Origin: Myxococcota bacterium
Lineage (GTDB): Bacteria > Myxococcota_A > UBA9160 > UBA4427
Direction of reading: 5' to 3'
DNA length: 50,860 bases
NCBI GenBank assembly: GCA_028278345.1
Contig: JANQEL010000189.1
Coordinates: 1 to 50,860, forward strand
The notes beneath the pieces were generated by a model. The model was not told where the DNA came from, made no database searches, and was given only the letters and a program-made list of their open reading frames with translations. The number at the start of each line of letters is the position of its first letter. Positions within the stretch are counted from its first letter, which is position 1. A program made the translations under genes and the position numbers. Shown here piece by piece: positions 17,059 to 27,157 of the stretch.

Positions 17059-19103
17059 GATCCACCCCCGTGCAGCGAGCGGAAGAGGCGTGCCACTTCG
17101 CTTTCGACGCTCTCGTGCGTGTGCCTCCGCATGGCGGTGGGCTTGCCGTGAATGGGTTTCCCGGTGCCGGCTTCGATGGTGCCGTGACGCTGGCGTTCGA
17201 TCTTCTCCTCGACGCGGAACTCGAAGCCGGGGTCGTTGGCGTCGTCGTGGCACGAGCCGCAGATCTTCAGGATCGCGCAGGAGTCGCACTTGTCTCCGAG
17301 ACTCACGATCGTGCCGAGTTTCTTGGCGTCCTTGGCGATGTGGTTGCTGCCGGGGCCGTGACACGATTCGCAGCCCACCGATGCGAGATCACCGTGGGAG
17401 GCATCGCTTCCCTTGCCGTCTTCGGGGAAACCGCCGCTGCGCCCCATGCCGGTGGTATGACAGACCAGGCAGGCGGCATCGTCGGCCTTGTCTTTCGCGG
17501 TCAGGGTCGACACGGCCTGGCTGTGCGGAGACGAAGCCCAGCTTTCGTACTCACTCGGATGGCAACCCTGACATGCCTTCGATCCCACGTAGTCGGCGTT
17601 CTTCGGCAGCACGTCGCGGGGCCCGCGATCGGGGGAGATCAACTGGCCGCGCGCTTCGTTGCTGAGGCTGGCGATGCGCGTGTGCGAGATGCGGGGCTGG
17701 AAGCTCTCGAATTCGAAGGCGAGGGAGTGCGTGGGGTTGTGGCAGGTGCGGCAGATGCTCTCGTACTGCGCGACGCCGTCCTTCTTCGGGACGAAGTCGG
17801 GTGAGAGGTGCGGTCCTCCGCGGCCATGACACGATTCGCAGCCGACGTTCTCGAGGTGGGCAGGGGCCTGTTCGATCGAATAGCCCCCGGGTTCACCGAA
17901 GCCGACGACGTGGCAGTTCACGCACTCGCCGTTGCGCGACACGTTGTGCTTCACGATCGTGCTGAAGGCCGTCGCGTGGTTGGTGTAGACGTGGGTCTGG
18001 GCTTCGAGTTCGTGACACACGGAGCAGACGTCGCTGCCCGTGTAGCCCCGCGGATTCAGCAGCATGGGGATTCGCGTGCCGGTGATCTTCGCGAGCATCA
18101 TGCGATTGAGCGCGGGGTCGCGATCCTCGCGCCAGCCCTGGGTGCGGTGCACGATCGTGCCCTCGTCGTTCACCAGGAAGACGTCGGGGAAACCCGCGAA
18201 GACGCCGTAGCTCTCCATCAGCTTCGCATCCGGATCGAGGAGCACGCGAAGATCTTCGAAATCCTCGAGCCCGAGTTCCCGGAGCATCGCGCGAACGGCG
18301 GAGGGCCGGTTCTGGGCCGAGATCGCGATCACTTCGGGGCGCTTCTCTTCCGGCAGCTTCGCGACCTGCGCCTTGAAGAACTGCAGGGCCTTGTGGCAGT
18401 GCGGGCAGGTGTGGAGGAAGAAGACCACCACCGCCGGCTTGCCCTCGACCGTCGCGAAATCGAAGGGATCGCTGTGATCGAGCTGACGCGTCACGAAGCT
18501 GGGCGCGCTGGGTCGTGGGTCGAGGCTTCCGTCGGCGTCCGCGGTGCGGGCGGGCAGGCGCAGCTTCTCGCGCAACTGGTCTTCGACCACGGCGGCCGGG
18601 TCGGGAACGTTGGGATTGAAGTAGCTGATGCCGAAGTCGAAGTAGCCCTCGTCGTCGAAACCGAAGAGGCCCACTGGGCTGCGTACGCCGAGCTGTTGCG
18701 CGATCCGCGCGTTCGAGTCGTCGAAGATCGGGAAGTCGAAGCCCTTTTCCTTCGCGAAGCTCCTCGCCTTCAGGGTGGACGAACCCACCGCGATCCCCAC
18801 GATGTGGAAGTTGTGCTTGCCCCGCAGCGCGCTCGTGGCGGCGACGGCGTCCCCCACGAACTGCGCTTCCTTCACTTCCGGGTTGAAGAAGAAGAGGGTG
18901 AGCCGCTTTCCGATGAAGTCGGAGATCGTGAGGCGTTCGCCCTCGAGGCCGACACCGCGAAAGCCCTGCAGTGGGCGCTCACCCGGGTGTCGCTTGGCGA
19001 CGACCTGCACGGCGGGCGCTTCGGCGTTGGCCACGGACGAGAAGAGGAGGGCGGCTCCTGCGAGGGAAGTCAGGAAGAGCCGAAGGGCGGATTTCGAATG
19101 CAT
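17055..19103 (-). CDS. Exported double-thioredoxin / octahaem cytochrome c fusion
   Basis: A 682-residue protein with a signal peptide (residues 1-27, ending ANA). Residues about 40-185 are a redoxin/AhpC-like fold with no Cys at all, so it is probably not catalytic. Residues about 200-345 are a TlpA-like thioredoxin domain with CPHC at 233-236. Residues 355-682 carry eight CxxCH haem sites (Cys360, 394, 422, 451, 511, 545, 578, 615) plus one broken site CDSCA at 606-610. The haem part resembles cytochrome c554-type multihaem proteins. It should sit in the periplasm and link thiol and haem redox chemistry, but partners are unknown. ATG 19103 directly precedes the signal peptide; a TTG at 19139 is possible. 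The next gene downstream, udg, overlaps it by four bases. Confidence 0.85.
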   Translation of the reverse strand: MHSKSALRLFLTSLAGAALLFSSVANAEAPAVQVVAKRHPGERPLQGFRGVGLEGERLTISDFIGKRLTLFFFNPEVKEAQFVGDAVAATSALRGKHNFHIVGIAVGSSTLKARSFAKEKGFDFPIFDDSNARIAQQLGVRSPVGLFGFDDEGYFDFGISYFNPNVPDPAAVVEDQLREKLRLPARTADADGSLDPRPSAPSFVTRQLDHSDPFDFATVEGKPAVVVFFLHTCPHCHKALQFFKAQVAKLPEEKRPEVIAISAQNRPSAVRAMLRELGLEDFEDLRVLLDPDAKLMESYGVFAGFPDVFLVNDEGTIVHRTQGWREDRDPALNRMMLAKITGTRIPMLLNPRGYTGSDVCSVCHELEAQTHVYTNHATAFSTIVKHNVSRNGECVNCHVVGFGEPGGYSIEQAPAHLENVGCESCHGRGGPHLSPDFVPKKDGVAQYESICRTCHNPTHSLAFEFESFQPRISHTRIASLSNEARGQLISPDRGPRDVLPKNADYVGSKACQGCHPSEYESWASSPHSQAVSTLTAKDKADDAACLVCHTTGMGRSGGFPEDGKGSDASHGDLASVGCESCHGPGSNHIAKDAKKLGTIVSLGDKCDSCAILKICGSCHDDANDPGFEFRVEEKIERQRHGTIEAGTGKPIHGKPTAMRRHTHESVESEVARLFRSLHGGGS

Positions 19104-19158
19104 CCGCGGGAGAATAAGGATCGGCCCAAACGCGGGCAAGAAGCGCCCCGAGCGGGAG

Positions 19159-19680
19159 CTACTTCGCCTCTTTCTGCTTCTTGCGGACTTCTTCGAGCAT
19201 TTCCTTGAACCCCGCGTTGCCGGGTTCGAAGGTCAGCGCCATCTGCAGGTTCTGGATGGCGCTGGCGAAGTTCTGGCTGCGCAGATCTTCTTCGGCCTTC
19301 AACAGGAACTGCTTGCCCTGGGGCGTGGTGCCCGTGCGTCGCGCCGATTCGGTCTTGGCGTGGGAGGCGACGGCTTCCGCGAGCTGGATGCGCATCCCGC
19401 CACCCTGCCCGAGTTGGTCGTCGTAGGCCTTGCGCTTGCGCGGGTCGCGCAGCACGCAGTACGCCTCGGTCAGGACTTTCGAGATCTGGTGACAGCTCTC
19501 GCGTGCCTTCTCGGGCAGGTCGCGGTTGGCGTCGGGATGGTACGAGCGCGAAAGCGTGTAGTAGGCCTTCTTGAGCGCACCCTGGGTGACTCCCGGTTCG
19601 ACCTGCAATAGCTGGTAGTAGCTGAGTTCACCCGCGATCTTCGCCAGCGCGTCGATCTCGAGTTCCGAAAGATCCGACAA
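19159..19680 (-). CDS. J-domain protein with C-terminal TPR-like helices
   Basis: The 173-residue protein has a J domain at about 20-90, with the HPD triad at 48-50 (YHPDANRD), which in the family stimulates Hsp70 ATPase activity. It lacks the Gly/Phe and zinc-finger regions of classical DnaJ. The last 55 residues (AEEDLRSQNFASAIQNLQMAL and on) look like one or two TPR helices. The TTG start at 19680 is supported by AGGAG nine bases upstream and lies six bases after the stop of the Hsp70 gene, so both are on one transcript and probably work as a dedicated pair. Clients are unknown. Confidence 0.87.
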   Translation of the reverse strand: MSDLSELEIDALAKIAGELSYYQLLQVEPGVTQGALKKAYYTLSRSYHPDANRDLPEKARESCHQISKVLTEAYCVLRDPRKRKAYDDQLGQGGGMRIQLAEAVASHAKTESARRTGTTPQGKQFLLKAEEDLRSQNFASAIQNLQMALTFEPGNAGFKEMLEEVRKKQKEAK

Positions 19681-19686
19681 GCGTGC

Positions 19687-21714
19687 CTACTCCTGCTGCG
19701 TGTCTTCGGGATCACCCGAGAGGTTCACGTCCTCCGAGCGGTCGAAGAGATCGTCCTTTGTGCTCGATTCGGTCGGGGGCTCGGTGGGTGCAGTTACCGC
19801 ATTGGGATCTTCATCGGAGCCGGGGGCCGTCATCGGAGGCCCTTCGACTGCCACCGTCTTCAATTCGACCCGGCCGATCGCGGGCGTGTCCGCGTCCTCT
19901 CCCATCAGGTCGTCGAGGGGAACTTCGTCGTCGAGGGGCAGGGCCTCGCCGCTCATGTTCGAAACCTCGTTCATGCTGATGGCGTTCGGGTCGTCGTCGA
20001 TCTCGCTGCGCATCTCGTTGAGCTCTTCTTCGGAGAGACCTTCGAGTTCGTCGAGTTCGTCGTCGGCCACGAGCTCGAGGGAGTCGCTGCTGTCGCCGGG
20101 GTCGACGTCGAGCAGGTCGTCGTCCGCGTCGGCGGACGTCGCGGTCTTCACGCTCGAGGCGCGGTCGCGCGACAGGATCTCCTTCATCTCATCGTCGCTC
20201 AGGCCGGACGAAAGCGTGATCTCGGTCGAGGCCTGCTGGCCGCTCACGGGATCGCGGGCGATCACGTTCACGATGCCGTCGGCGTTGATCTCGAAGCGCA
20301 CCTCGATCGAGGTCTCGCTGCGAAGGCCCGGGGTAAAGCCCGAGAACTCGAACTGGCCGAGCAGCTCGTTCTCGTCGGCCTGCCGCGAATCGCCCTGGTA
20401 GACCTTGAGGGTCACCGACTCCTGGTGGTCCTTGAAGGGGCTGAAGTTGCGGCTCTGTTCGATCGGCACCGGGGTGTTGCGCTCGATGATCGGTTCGGCG
20501 AGACCGCCGGCGACACCGATGCGCAGGTCGAGGGGGGTCACGTCGAGCAGGAAGGCATCCTGGTCGGAGTTCACCAGCGAGGCCGCGTGGATCGCGGCGC
20601 CCATCGCCACCACCTCATCGGGGTCGACGTCGGCCTTGGGTTCCTGTTGGAAGTACTGCGAGACGGCTTCGCGGATGATCGGCAGCCGCGTCGGGCCACC
20701 GACCAGGATGATGCCGTCGAGATCGCGCACCGTGAGGTTCGCTTGCTGCAGCGCCTCGTCGCACACCTTGAAGGTGCGCATCACGAGATCCTGCACGAGC
20801 TCGCCGAACTGGCTGCGCGTGATCGTGTGTTCGAGGGAGCGCGTCTCGCCGTCTTCGCCGACGAGTACGTCGGGGATCCGGATCTCGACTTCCTCGTCGA
20901 CCGAGAGCCCCTTCTTCGCGGCTTCCGCGGCCACCTTCAGCTTCTCGAAGGCGAAGGGATCGTTGCGCGGGTTGATGCCTTCCTTGGCGACGAAACCATC
21001 GGCCAACATGTCGAGGATGCGGTCGTCGAAGTCGTCGCCACCGAGGAAGGTGTCGCCGCACGTCGAGAGCACCTCGAAGATGTCCTTGCCGATCTCGAGG
21101 ATCGAGATATCGAAGGTACCGCCACCGAGATCGTAGACGGCGACCTTTTGTTCGAGGCCCTTGCCGAAGCCATAGGCCAGGGCCGCCGCGGTCGGCTCGT
21201 TGAGGATGCGCAGCACCTCGAGGCCTGCGATCTGCCCGGCGTCCTTGGTGGCCTGACGCTGATTGTCGTTGAAGTAGGCGGGCACGGTGATCACCGCCTT
21301 CGTGACTTCTTCGTTGATGCGCGCCTCGGCGATCTGCTTCATCTCGCGCAGCACCATCGCGGAGATCTCGGGCAGCGAGAACTCTTCCTCGCGCACCTTG
21401 ATGCGCACGCCGTGGTTTGGCCCTTCCATGATCTCGTACGCGCAGATCGCCTGGGCCTTGCGCACTTCTTCACTGAAGTGATAGCGGCCGATCAGGCGCT
21501 TGGCGGACGAGACCGTGTGCGCAGGATCGTGGATGATGTTCGCCTTGGCGGCGTTGCCCACGGTGATCGAACCGTCTTCGTGAAAGGCTACGACGCTCGC
21601 CGTCGTGTTCTCGCCGAAGGCGTTCGAAAGCACCTCCACGGTCGAGCTGTCTCGCATGAGCGAGACGCAGGAGTTACTGGTGCCGAGATCGATGCCGATT
21701 GCCTGGTTTGCCAC
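19687..21714 (-). CDS. Hsp70/DnaK paralogue with acidic C-terminal tail and no lid
   Basis: The 675-residue protein has a full Hsp70 ATPase domain ([10 protein letters not shown] near the start, [40 protein letters not shown]) and a substrate-binding beta domain from about 380 ([13 protein letters not shown] to ITLSSGLS). At residue 504 similarity to the DnaK lid ends. The last 172 residues hold 54 Asp/Glu and about nine Lys/Arg, and look disordered. So this is probably a specialised paralogue, not the housekeeping DnaK; Myxococcus SglK is a known example of such a paralogue, with a role in motility. GTG 21714 is chosen because it precedes the first strand and follows GGGAG. A J-domain gene follows directly. 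Its own GrpE is not in the window. Confidence 0.88.
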   Translation of the reverse strand: MANQAIGIDLGTSNSCVSLMRDSSTVEVLSNAFGENTTASVVAFHEDGSITVGNAAKANIIHDPAHTVSSAKRLIGRYHFSEEVRKAQAICAYEIMEGPNHGVRIKVREEEFSLPEISAMVLREMKQIAEARINEEVTKAVITVPAYFNDNQRQATKDAGQIAGLEVLRILNEPTAAALAYGFGKGLEQKVAVYDLGGGTFDISILEIGKDIFEVLSTCGDTFLGGDDFDDRILDMLADGFVAKEGINPRNDPFAFEKLKVAAEAAKKGLSVDEEVEIRIPDVLVGEDGETRSLEHTITRSQFGELVQDLVMRTFKVCDEALQQANLTVRDLDGIILVGGPTRLPIIREAVSQYFQQEPKADVDPDEVVAMGAAIHAASLVNSDQDAFLLDVTPLDLRIGVAGGLAEPIIERNTPVPIEQSRNFSPFKDHQESVTLKVYQGDSRQADENELLGQFEFSGFTPGLRSETSIEVRFEINADGIVNVIARDPVSGQQASTEITLSSGLSDDEMKEILSRDRASSVKTATSADADDDLLDVDPGDSSDSLELVADDELDELEGLSEEELNEMRSEIDDDPNAISMNEVSNMSGEALPLDDEVPLDDLMGEDADTPAIGRVELKTVAVEGPPMTAPGSDEDPNAVTAPTEPPTESSTKDDLFDRSEDVNLSGDPEDTQQE

Positions 21715-21986
21715 GGGCGGCTCCCGAATGTTTCGCGCATTTGCCAACGTTCGCGTGCGACTGGAATCGCGCGCGGACCCCGCTGCCGGTCGATTCACAC
21801 AACCGATCGGGCCACCCCATGGGGGTGCGGGAAATCCATCGGGATATCGGCCGAACGCCGGGCTTTCTGAACGCCGTCCGCACCCCGGCGGTCGGCCGAG
21901 GCCGGGGTCTTCTTGCTAGAGTGCCCGCCAGGTCGCCCTCAGACGGCCCTGGATAAGGAAGAAAGAAAGGAAGCGAGAAGAGCCCC
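21715..21986. other. Divergent intergenic region between the Hsp70 paralogue and yebC
   Basis: About 270 bases separate the two divergent starts. A short near-palindrome (CCCCATGGGG) and several CG-rich inverted repeats are visible. The end next to yebC is purine-rich (GGAAGAAAGAAAGGAAG, about 21957-21973). I see no convincing -35/-10 pair for either gene and no CIRCE or similar heat-shock element. Confidence 0.5.
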
Positions 21987-22733
<747 letters not shown>

Positions 22734-22788
22734 CATTCGGGGTACAGTCGCGGTAGCGAGCGCAACGACATCGGGGGGTGGGGGCGCG

Positions 22789-23397
22789 ATGAGGTTCCTG
22801 GGCATCGATCCGGGCTCGGCAGCCACGGGCTATGGGGTGGTGGAGCTCGTGGGCCGCGCGAGCGGCGCGAGCCGCGCCAATCCCGAAAGCGCTGCGGGGG
22901 GCCGCGACACGCGCCGCCGCCTCGTCCACATCGCCCACGGCGTGCTGCGAAGCGATCGCAACCTCGATGTCGCCGCGCGCCTCAGCGCACTGCACGGCGA
23001 ACTCCAGCGCGTGATCAGCGAGGCGCAGCCCGATGTCTGCGTGATCGAGCGCATCTTCGTCGCCGCCAACGCGCGCAGTGCCCTCGTGCTCGGTCAGGCG
23101 CGCGGCGTCGCGCTCGCGGCCCTCGGCGACTCCGGTCGCCCGGTGCACGAGATCTCGGCCCGCGAGGTCAAGAAGGCGCTCGTGGGCACCGGCGGTGCCA
23201 CCAAATCCCAGGTGCAGGCCATGGTGAAGCGCCTGCTCGAACTGCCCAAGGAGCCCCCCGCCGACGCGAGTGATGCCCTGGCGATCGCGATCAGCCAGGC
23301 CCACGCGGGCCCGCTCGCGAGTCTCGGCGTGCGCAGCGGTCGTAGCCGCCGGCGGACGAGCATGCGGGCGCACTTCTCTACGAGGAACCTCACTTGA
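22789..23397 (+). CDS. ruvC: Crossover junction endodeoxyribonuclease RuvC
   Basis: The 202-residue nuclease resolves Holliday junctions together with RuvAB. Catalytic acids are visible: Asp7 in GIDPGS, Glu87 in VIERIF, and the Asp pair of ADASDALAIA at 159 and 162. Between residues about 22 and 44 there is an extra Gly/Ala/Arg-rich loop compared with E. coli RuvC, where the second acid is residue 66, and the C-terminus is basic (RSRRRTSMR). ATG 22789 follows a G-rich ribosome-binding site. The stop overlaps the TTG start of ruvA (TTGA), which implies coupled translation. Confidence 0.96.
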   Translation: MRFLGIDPGSAATGYGVVELVGRASGASRANPESAAGGRDTRRRLVHIAHGVLRSDRNLDVAARLSALHGELQRVISEAQPDVCVIERIFVAANARSALVLGQARGVALAALGDSGRPVHEISAREVKKALVGTGGATKSQVQAMVKRLLELPKEPPADASDALAIAISQAHAGPLASLGVRSGRSRRRTSMRAHFSTRNLT

Positions 23398-24017
23398 TCT
23401 CCTGGCTCGAAGGCACCCTGCGCGAGAAGCGCCCCGATCGCGTGATCGTCGACGTGAACGGCGTGGGCTACGAGCTCTTGATCTCGCTCACCACCTTTGG
23501 CGCGTTGCCTGACGTGGGGAAGACGATCGCGATCCACGCGCGCACGGTCGCGCGCGAAGACGCGCTGCTGCTCTACGGCTTTGCGACCCTCGAAGAGCGC
23601 GAAGTCTTCGAGTTGCTCCTCAAGGCCAATCGCATTGGCCCCCGCCTCGCCCAGACGATCCTCTCGGGCATCGAACCCGAACGCGTCGTCGCGGGGCTGC
23701 GCGACGGCGACGCCAAACTCCTCGCGACCGCACCGGGTGTCGGAAAGAAGATGGCCGAGCGCATGATCGTCGAGCTGCAGGAGCGCGCGGCCGAGCTGAC
23801 CGAGATCGCCTACGTGCCCGCCGGCGCGCCGGCCCACGTCGAACCCGGCGATGCGAACGACCTCGAAACCCGCGACCAGGCGCTTTCCGCCTTGCTGAAT
23901 CTCGGGTATCCCCGCAATCAGGCCGAACGCGTCGTCGACGCCGCGGCCGGCGATGCAGGGGAGGGCGCCTCCCTCGAAGAACTCATCCGCCACGCACTGC
24001 GGAGGCTTGCAAGGTGA
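23394..24017 (+). CDS. ruvA: Holliday junction DNA helicase subunit RuvA
   Basis: The 207-residue junction-binding protein. The N-terminal OB domain runs from [15 protein letters not shown] to about 65. The HhH region is seen in [14 protein letters not shown] and [16 protein letters not shown], and the RuvB-contacting domain III near the C-terminus in [16 protein letters not shown]. The start is the TTG at 23394, which overlaps the ruvC stop by four bases and has GAGGA at 23382-23386. It forms tetramers on four-way junctions and loads RuvB. The stop overlaps the GTG start of ruvB. Confidence 0.96.
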   Translation: MISWLEGTLREKRPDRVIVDVNGVGYELLISLTTFGALPDVGKTIAIHARTVAREDALLLYGFATLEEREVFELLLKANRIGPRLAQTILSGIEPERVVAGLRDGDAKLLATAPGVGKKMAERMIVELQERAAELTEIAYVPAGAPAHVEPGDANDLETRDQALSALLNLGYPRNQAERVVDAAAGDAGEGASLEELIRHALRRLAR

Positions 24018-25090
24018 GCGAACTCGGTGGAACAGAAGGCCGCGAGGAGCGAGTGCTGGTGACCGCGGTGGGCCTCGAAGGCGAGAGCAGCCTCGAAGAG
24101 AGCCTGCGCCCGCAGACCCTCGAAGAGATGGTCGGGCAGACGCGTCTGCGCGAGAACCTGCAGGTCTTCGTGCAGGCTGCGCGCGAACGCGGGGAAGCCC
24201 TCGATCACGTGCTCTTCTACGGACCACCGGGCCTCGGCAAGACTTCGTTGGCCCGCATCGTTGCCAACGAACTCGGCGCCCAGTTTCGCGCCACCAGCGG
24301 GCCGGCCATCGAGCGCCCAGGGGATCTCGCCGCCCTGCTTTCGAATCTCGAGGCCGGCGATGTTCTCTTCATCGATGAGATCCATCGCCTGACGTCGACG
24401 GTCGAGGAGATCCTCTACCCCGCGATGGAGGATTTCCAACTCGACATCCTGATCGGCGAGGGGCCGAGTGCGCGCTCGATTCGCCTCGAACTGCCGCGCT
24501 TCACCCTGGTGGGGGCGACCACGCGCGCGGGGCTTCTCACTTCACCGCTGCGCGATCGCTTCGGCTGGAGCGCCCGCCTCGAGTACTACCCCGTCGACGA
24601 CCTGCAGCAGATCGTGTTGCGCTCGAGTCGCGTGCTCGAGATGAGGATCGGTGACGCCGCGGCGGCCGAGATCGCAGGGCGCTCGCGGGGCACGCCGCGC
24701 ATTGCGAACCGCCTGCTGCGGCGGGTGCGCGACTTCGCCCAGGTCGACCAGGGGCGCGATGCCGAGGTCGACGGTCTGCGCACCCGCGACGCCCTCGAAC
24801 GTCTCGACGTCGACGAAGAAGGCTTCGATCGCCTCGACCGAAGCTTCCTGATGACCTTGATCGAGAAGTTCGACGGAGGCCCGGTCGGCCTCGAGACCCT
24901 CGCCGCGGCGGTTGGCGAAGACAAGGGCACCCTCGAAGACGTGGTCGAGCCCTTCCTGATCCACCGCGGCTTCCTCGACCGCACACCGCGCGGTCGCGTC
25001 GCGACCCGGGCCGCCCGCCAGCATTTCGGCTTCTCCGCCGAGGCCCTGCCGGGGGGCGTCGAGCGCGATGGCCAGGGGCGCCTCATCTAG
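24014..25090 (+). CDS. ruvB: Holliday junction DNA helicase motor RuvB
   Basis: The 358-residue AAA+ motor drives branch migration. Walker A is GPPGLGKT, Walker B is LFIDEIHRL, sensor 1 is GATTRAG, and the arginine finger region is SPLRDRFG. The C-terminal winged helix contains [17 protein letters not shown]. Length is slightly above E. coli RuvB (336) because of an N-terminal stretch before the conserved [12 protein letters not shown]. The GTG at 24014 overlaps the ruvA stop as GTGA. The order ruvC-ruvA-ruvB with yebC ahead is the common bacterial arrangement. Confidence 0.97.
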   Translation: MSELGGTEGREERVLVTAVGLEGESSLEESLRPQTLEEMVGQTRLRENLQVFVQAARERGEALDHVLFYGPPGLGKTSLARIVANELGAQFRATSGPAIERPGDLAALLSNLEAGDVLFIDEIHRLTSTVEEILYPAMEDFQLDILIGEGPSARSIRLELPRFTLVGATTRAGLLTSPLRDRFGWSARLEYYPVDDLQQIVLRSSRVLEMRIGDAAAAEIAGRSRGTPRIANRLLRRVRDFAQVDQGRDAEVDGLRTRDALERLDVDEEGFDRLDRSFLMTLIEKFDGGPVGLETLAAAVGEDKGTLEDVVEPFLIHRGFLDRTPRGRVATRAARQHFGFSAEALPGGVERDGQGRLI

Positions 25091-25225
25091 CGCCTCATCC
25101 AACGCCTCATCTCTCGAGGTCGAACGATCGTTCGCCGTCGGCCCGCAGGTCGTGCGCAGTTCCCGGTTTTGTATCCGGTAGCCGGCACGGCGCCGCAACG
25201 CCTTTGTGCGAACATGGGGCTCACC

Positions 25226-26998
25226 ATGGTCTCGCCCCGATCCTGGATGAAGCCCCCGCACCACGACGACCCCGACATGCAGTTGCGGGCGACGGTGATC
25301 CACCAGCTGCTCGCCACCGTGTTGGTTACCGTCCTTCCACTCACGATCCTGATTCCGATCGTGGAGGACGACTACACCTACTCGCTCCCCCTCTATCTCG
25401 TGGCGCTCGCGGCGGCGGCGGCTTCCTTCGTGGCCCTCCATTCCGGCTACATCCGCATGGCGGGTGCCATCGTGACGATCGCGGGCTGGGTCGTCACCCT
25501 GTGGGCGAGCTTTGCGAGCGGCGGTCTCGGCAGTCCCCAGCTCTCGATGGCCGTGCTCGTGTTGATGCTGGCGGGGTTCCTCTGGAGCGGCGCGGCGGCC
25601 ATCGGCATGGCGTTCGTCATCGCGGGCTCGTTGGCCGGTCTCGAATTCCTTCGCGACGCGGGTTTCTTTCCGCAGCCGTTCATCGAAGCCTCTCGTTTCA
25701 CGGTGTGGGCTGCGCTGAGCAGCGTGCTCGCCCTCTCCGCCGTCATGCTCCAGATCTTCGTGCGCGCCATGCGGTCGGCGCGAGACGAGGCGGCGAGCAA
25801 GACGCGGCTGCTGCAGGAAGAGATGGAGCGTCGGGCCGAGACCGAGGCCTCCCTGCATCGCGCCCAGAAGCTCGAGGCCCTCGGCCGGCTGACGGGTGGC
25901 ATCGCCCATGACTTCAACAACATCCTGACCGTGCTGGTCGCCGAGAGTGAGATGCTCGTCGAGAGCACGGCGCCGGGGCGCCCACTCACCGAAGACGAGT
26001 GCATGCAGATCGCCGAGATGCGCGCCTCGGCGGATCGCGCATCCGATCTCACGAGTCAGCTTCTCGCCTTCTCGCGGCGCCAGATGGGCATCCCCGAAGT
26101 CGTCTCCCCCGACGCGACGATCGAACGCATCGCGCCGATGCTCACGCGGTTGATCCGTGAAGACGTGAAACTCGATGTCACGACCGATGCACCCGACGCA
26201 CGCATTCGCATCGACCCCTCCCAGCTCGATCAGGTGGTGATGAACCTGGTGCTGAATTCGAGCGATGCGATGCCGAGGGGCGGTTCGCTCGGGATCAGCA
26301 CCGAACCGGTGGACGTCACCGTGGAAATGGCGAGCCTCGAGCCGGGCGCGCGGCCGGGGCCGCACGTGCTGATTCGCGTGCGCGACACGGGAGAGGGCAT
26401 CGAGCCTGCCGATCTCGAACGCATCTTCGATCCCTTCTTCACGACGAAGGGCGTGGGGCGCGGTACCGGGCTCGGGCTCGCGACCGCCCACGGCATCGTG
26501 AGCCAGGCCGGCGGGCACATCCGGGTCGACTCGGCGAGCGATTCGGGAACCACCTTCGAGATCTACCTCCCCGAGGTCGACCCGAGCCTCGACCAGGCGC
26601 GCCCCGGGGTGATCCAGAGCGACGCCGAGCCGGTCACGGGCAACATCCTGCTGTGCGAGGACGACTCGGGGGTTCGTCGCGCGATCTGTCGCACGCTGAT
26701 CACGGCCGGCCATACCGTGCACGATGTCGAGAGCGCTGAAGAGGCCCTCGACTGGCTCCAGACGGCTTCGAACGACGTCGATCTGCTGATTTCCGACGTG
26801 ATCCTGCCCGGCATGAACGGGGCCGAGTTGGCGAGTGCCGCCGTAGGGGTACGTCCCTCCCTGCGCGTCCTGCTGATCTCCGGCTACACGGCCAACGTGC
26901 TCAAGGAATCGGGCGTGCCCCCCGAGGTGGAGCTCCTCGAGAAGCCCTTTGGGCACGATACGTTGCTCAAACGGGTTGCCGCCCAATTGAAGGCCTGA
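25226..26998 (+). CDS. Hybrid sensor histidine kinase with receiver domain
   Basis: A 590-residue membrane protein. Roughly six hydrophobic segments cover residues 25-180. A coiled coil follows, then a HisKA domain with His228 in GGIAHDFNNIL, an HATPase_c domain (NLVLNSSDAM, DTGEGIEP, DPFFTTKG, GTGLGLATAHG) and a C-terminal receiver with phospho-acceptor Asp in LLISDVILPGMNG and a conserved Lys in EKPFG. The signal is unknown and no partner regulator is adjacent. The start is uncertain: ATG 25226 has GGGG at 25216-25219, while ATG 25214 and ATG 25247 are also in frame. It follows ruvB by 135 bases and is probably a separate transcript. Confidence 0.87.
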   Translation: MVSPRSWMKPPHHDDPDMQLRATVIHQLLATVLVTVLPLTILIPIVEDDYTYSLPLYLVALAAAAASFVALHSGYIRMAGAIVTIAGWVVTLWASFASGGLGSPQLSMAVLVLMLAGFLWSGAAAIGMAFVIAGSLAGLEFLRDAGFFPQPFIEASRFTVWAALSSVLALSAVMLQIFVRAMRSARDEAASKTRLLQEEMERRAETEASLHRAQKLEALGRLTGGIAHDFNNILTVLVAESEMLVESTAPGRPLTEDECMQIAEMRASADRASDLTSQLLAFSRRQMGIPEVVSPDATIERIAPMLTRLIREDVKLDVTTDAPDARIRIDPSQLDQVVMNLVLNSSDAMPRGGSLGISTEPVDVTVEMASLEPGARPGPHVLIRVRDTGEGIEPADLERIFDPFFTTKGVGRGTGLGLATAHGIVSQAGGHIRVDSASDSGTTFEIYLPEVDPSLDQARPGVIQSDAEPVTGNILLCEDDSGVRRAICRTLITAGHTVHDVESAEEALDWLQTASNDVDLLISDVILPGMNGAELASAAVGVRPSLRVLLISGYTANVLKESGVPPEVELLEKPFGHDTLLKRVAAQLKA

Positions 26999-27157
26999 AG
27001 GCCGCGGCGACCCCGCCGCTGCGCATTCCAGATTGAAACGCGTTCGAGCGCGACGCGAGGCTTCCGGTCGTGTGCGACCTGTACCCGCTCTGCGCCCCGG
27101 GGCCCTCGATCCGCTCAAATCGCCGCGCGGGTCCTCCGATAGAAGTGGTGTTGTGGT

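Noticed and set aside
18396..18410. CPHCH as a ninth certain haem site of the cytochrome fusion
   Set aside because: It sits at the active-site position of a thioredoxin fold, where CPHC is expected; counted only as ambiguous.
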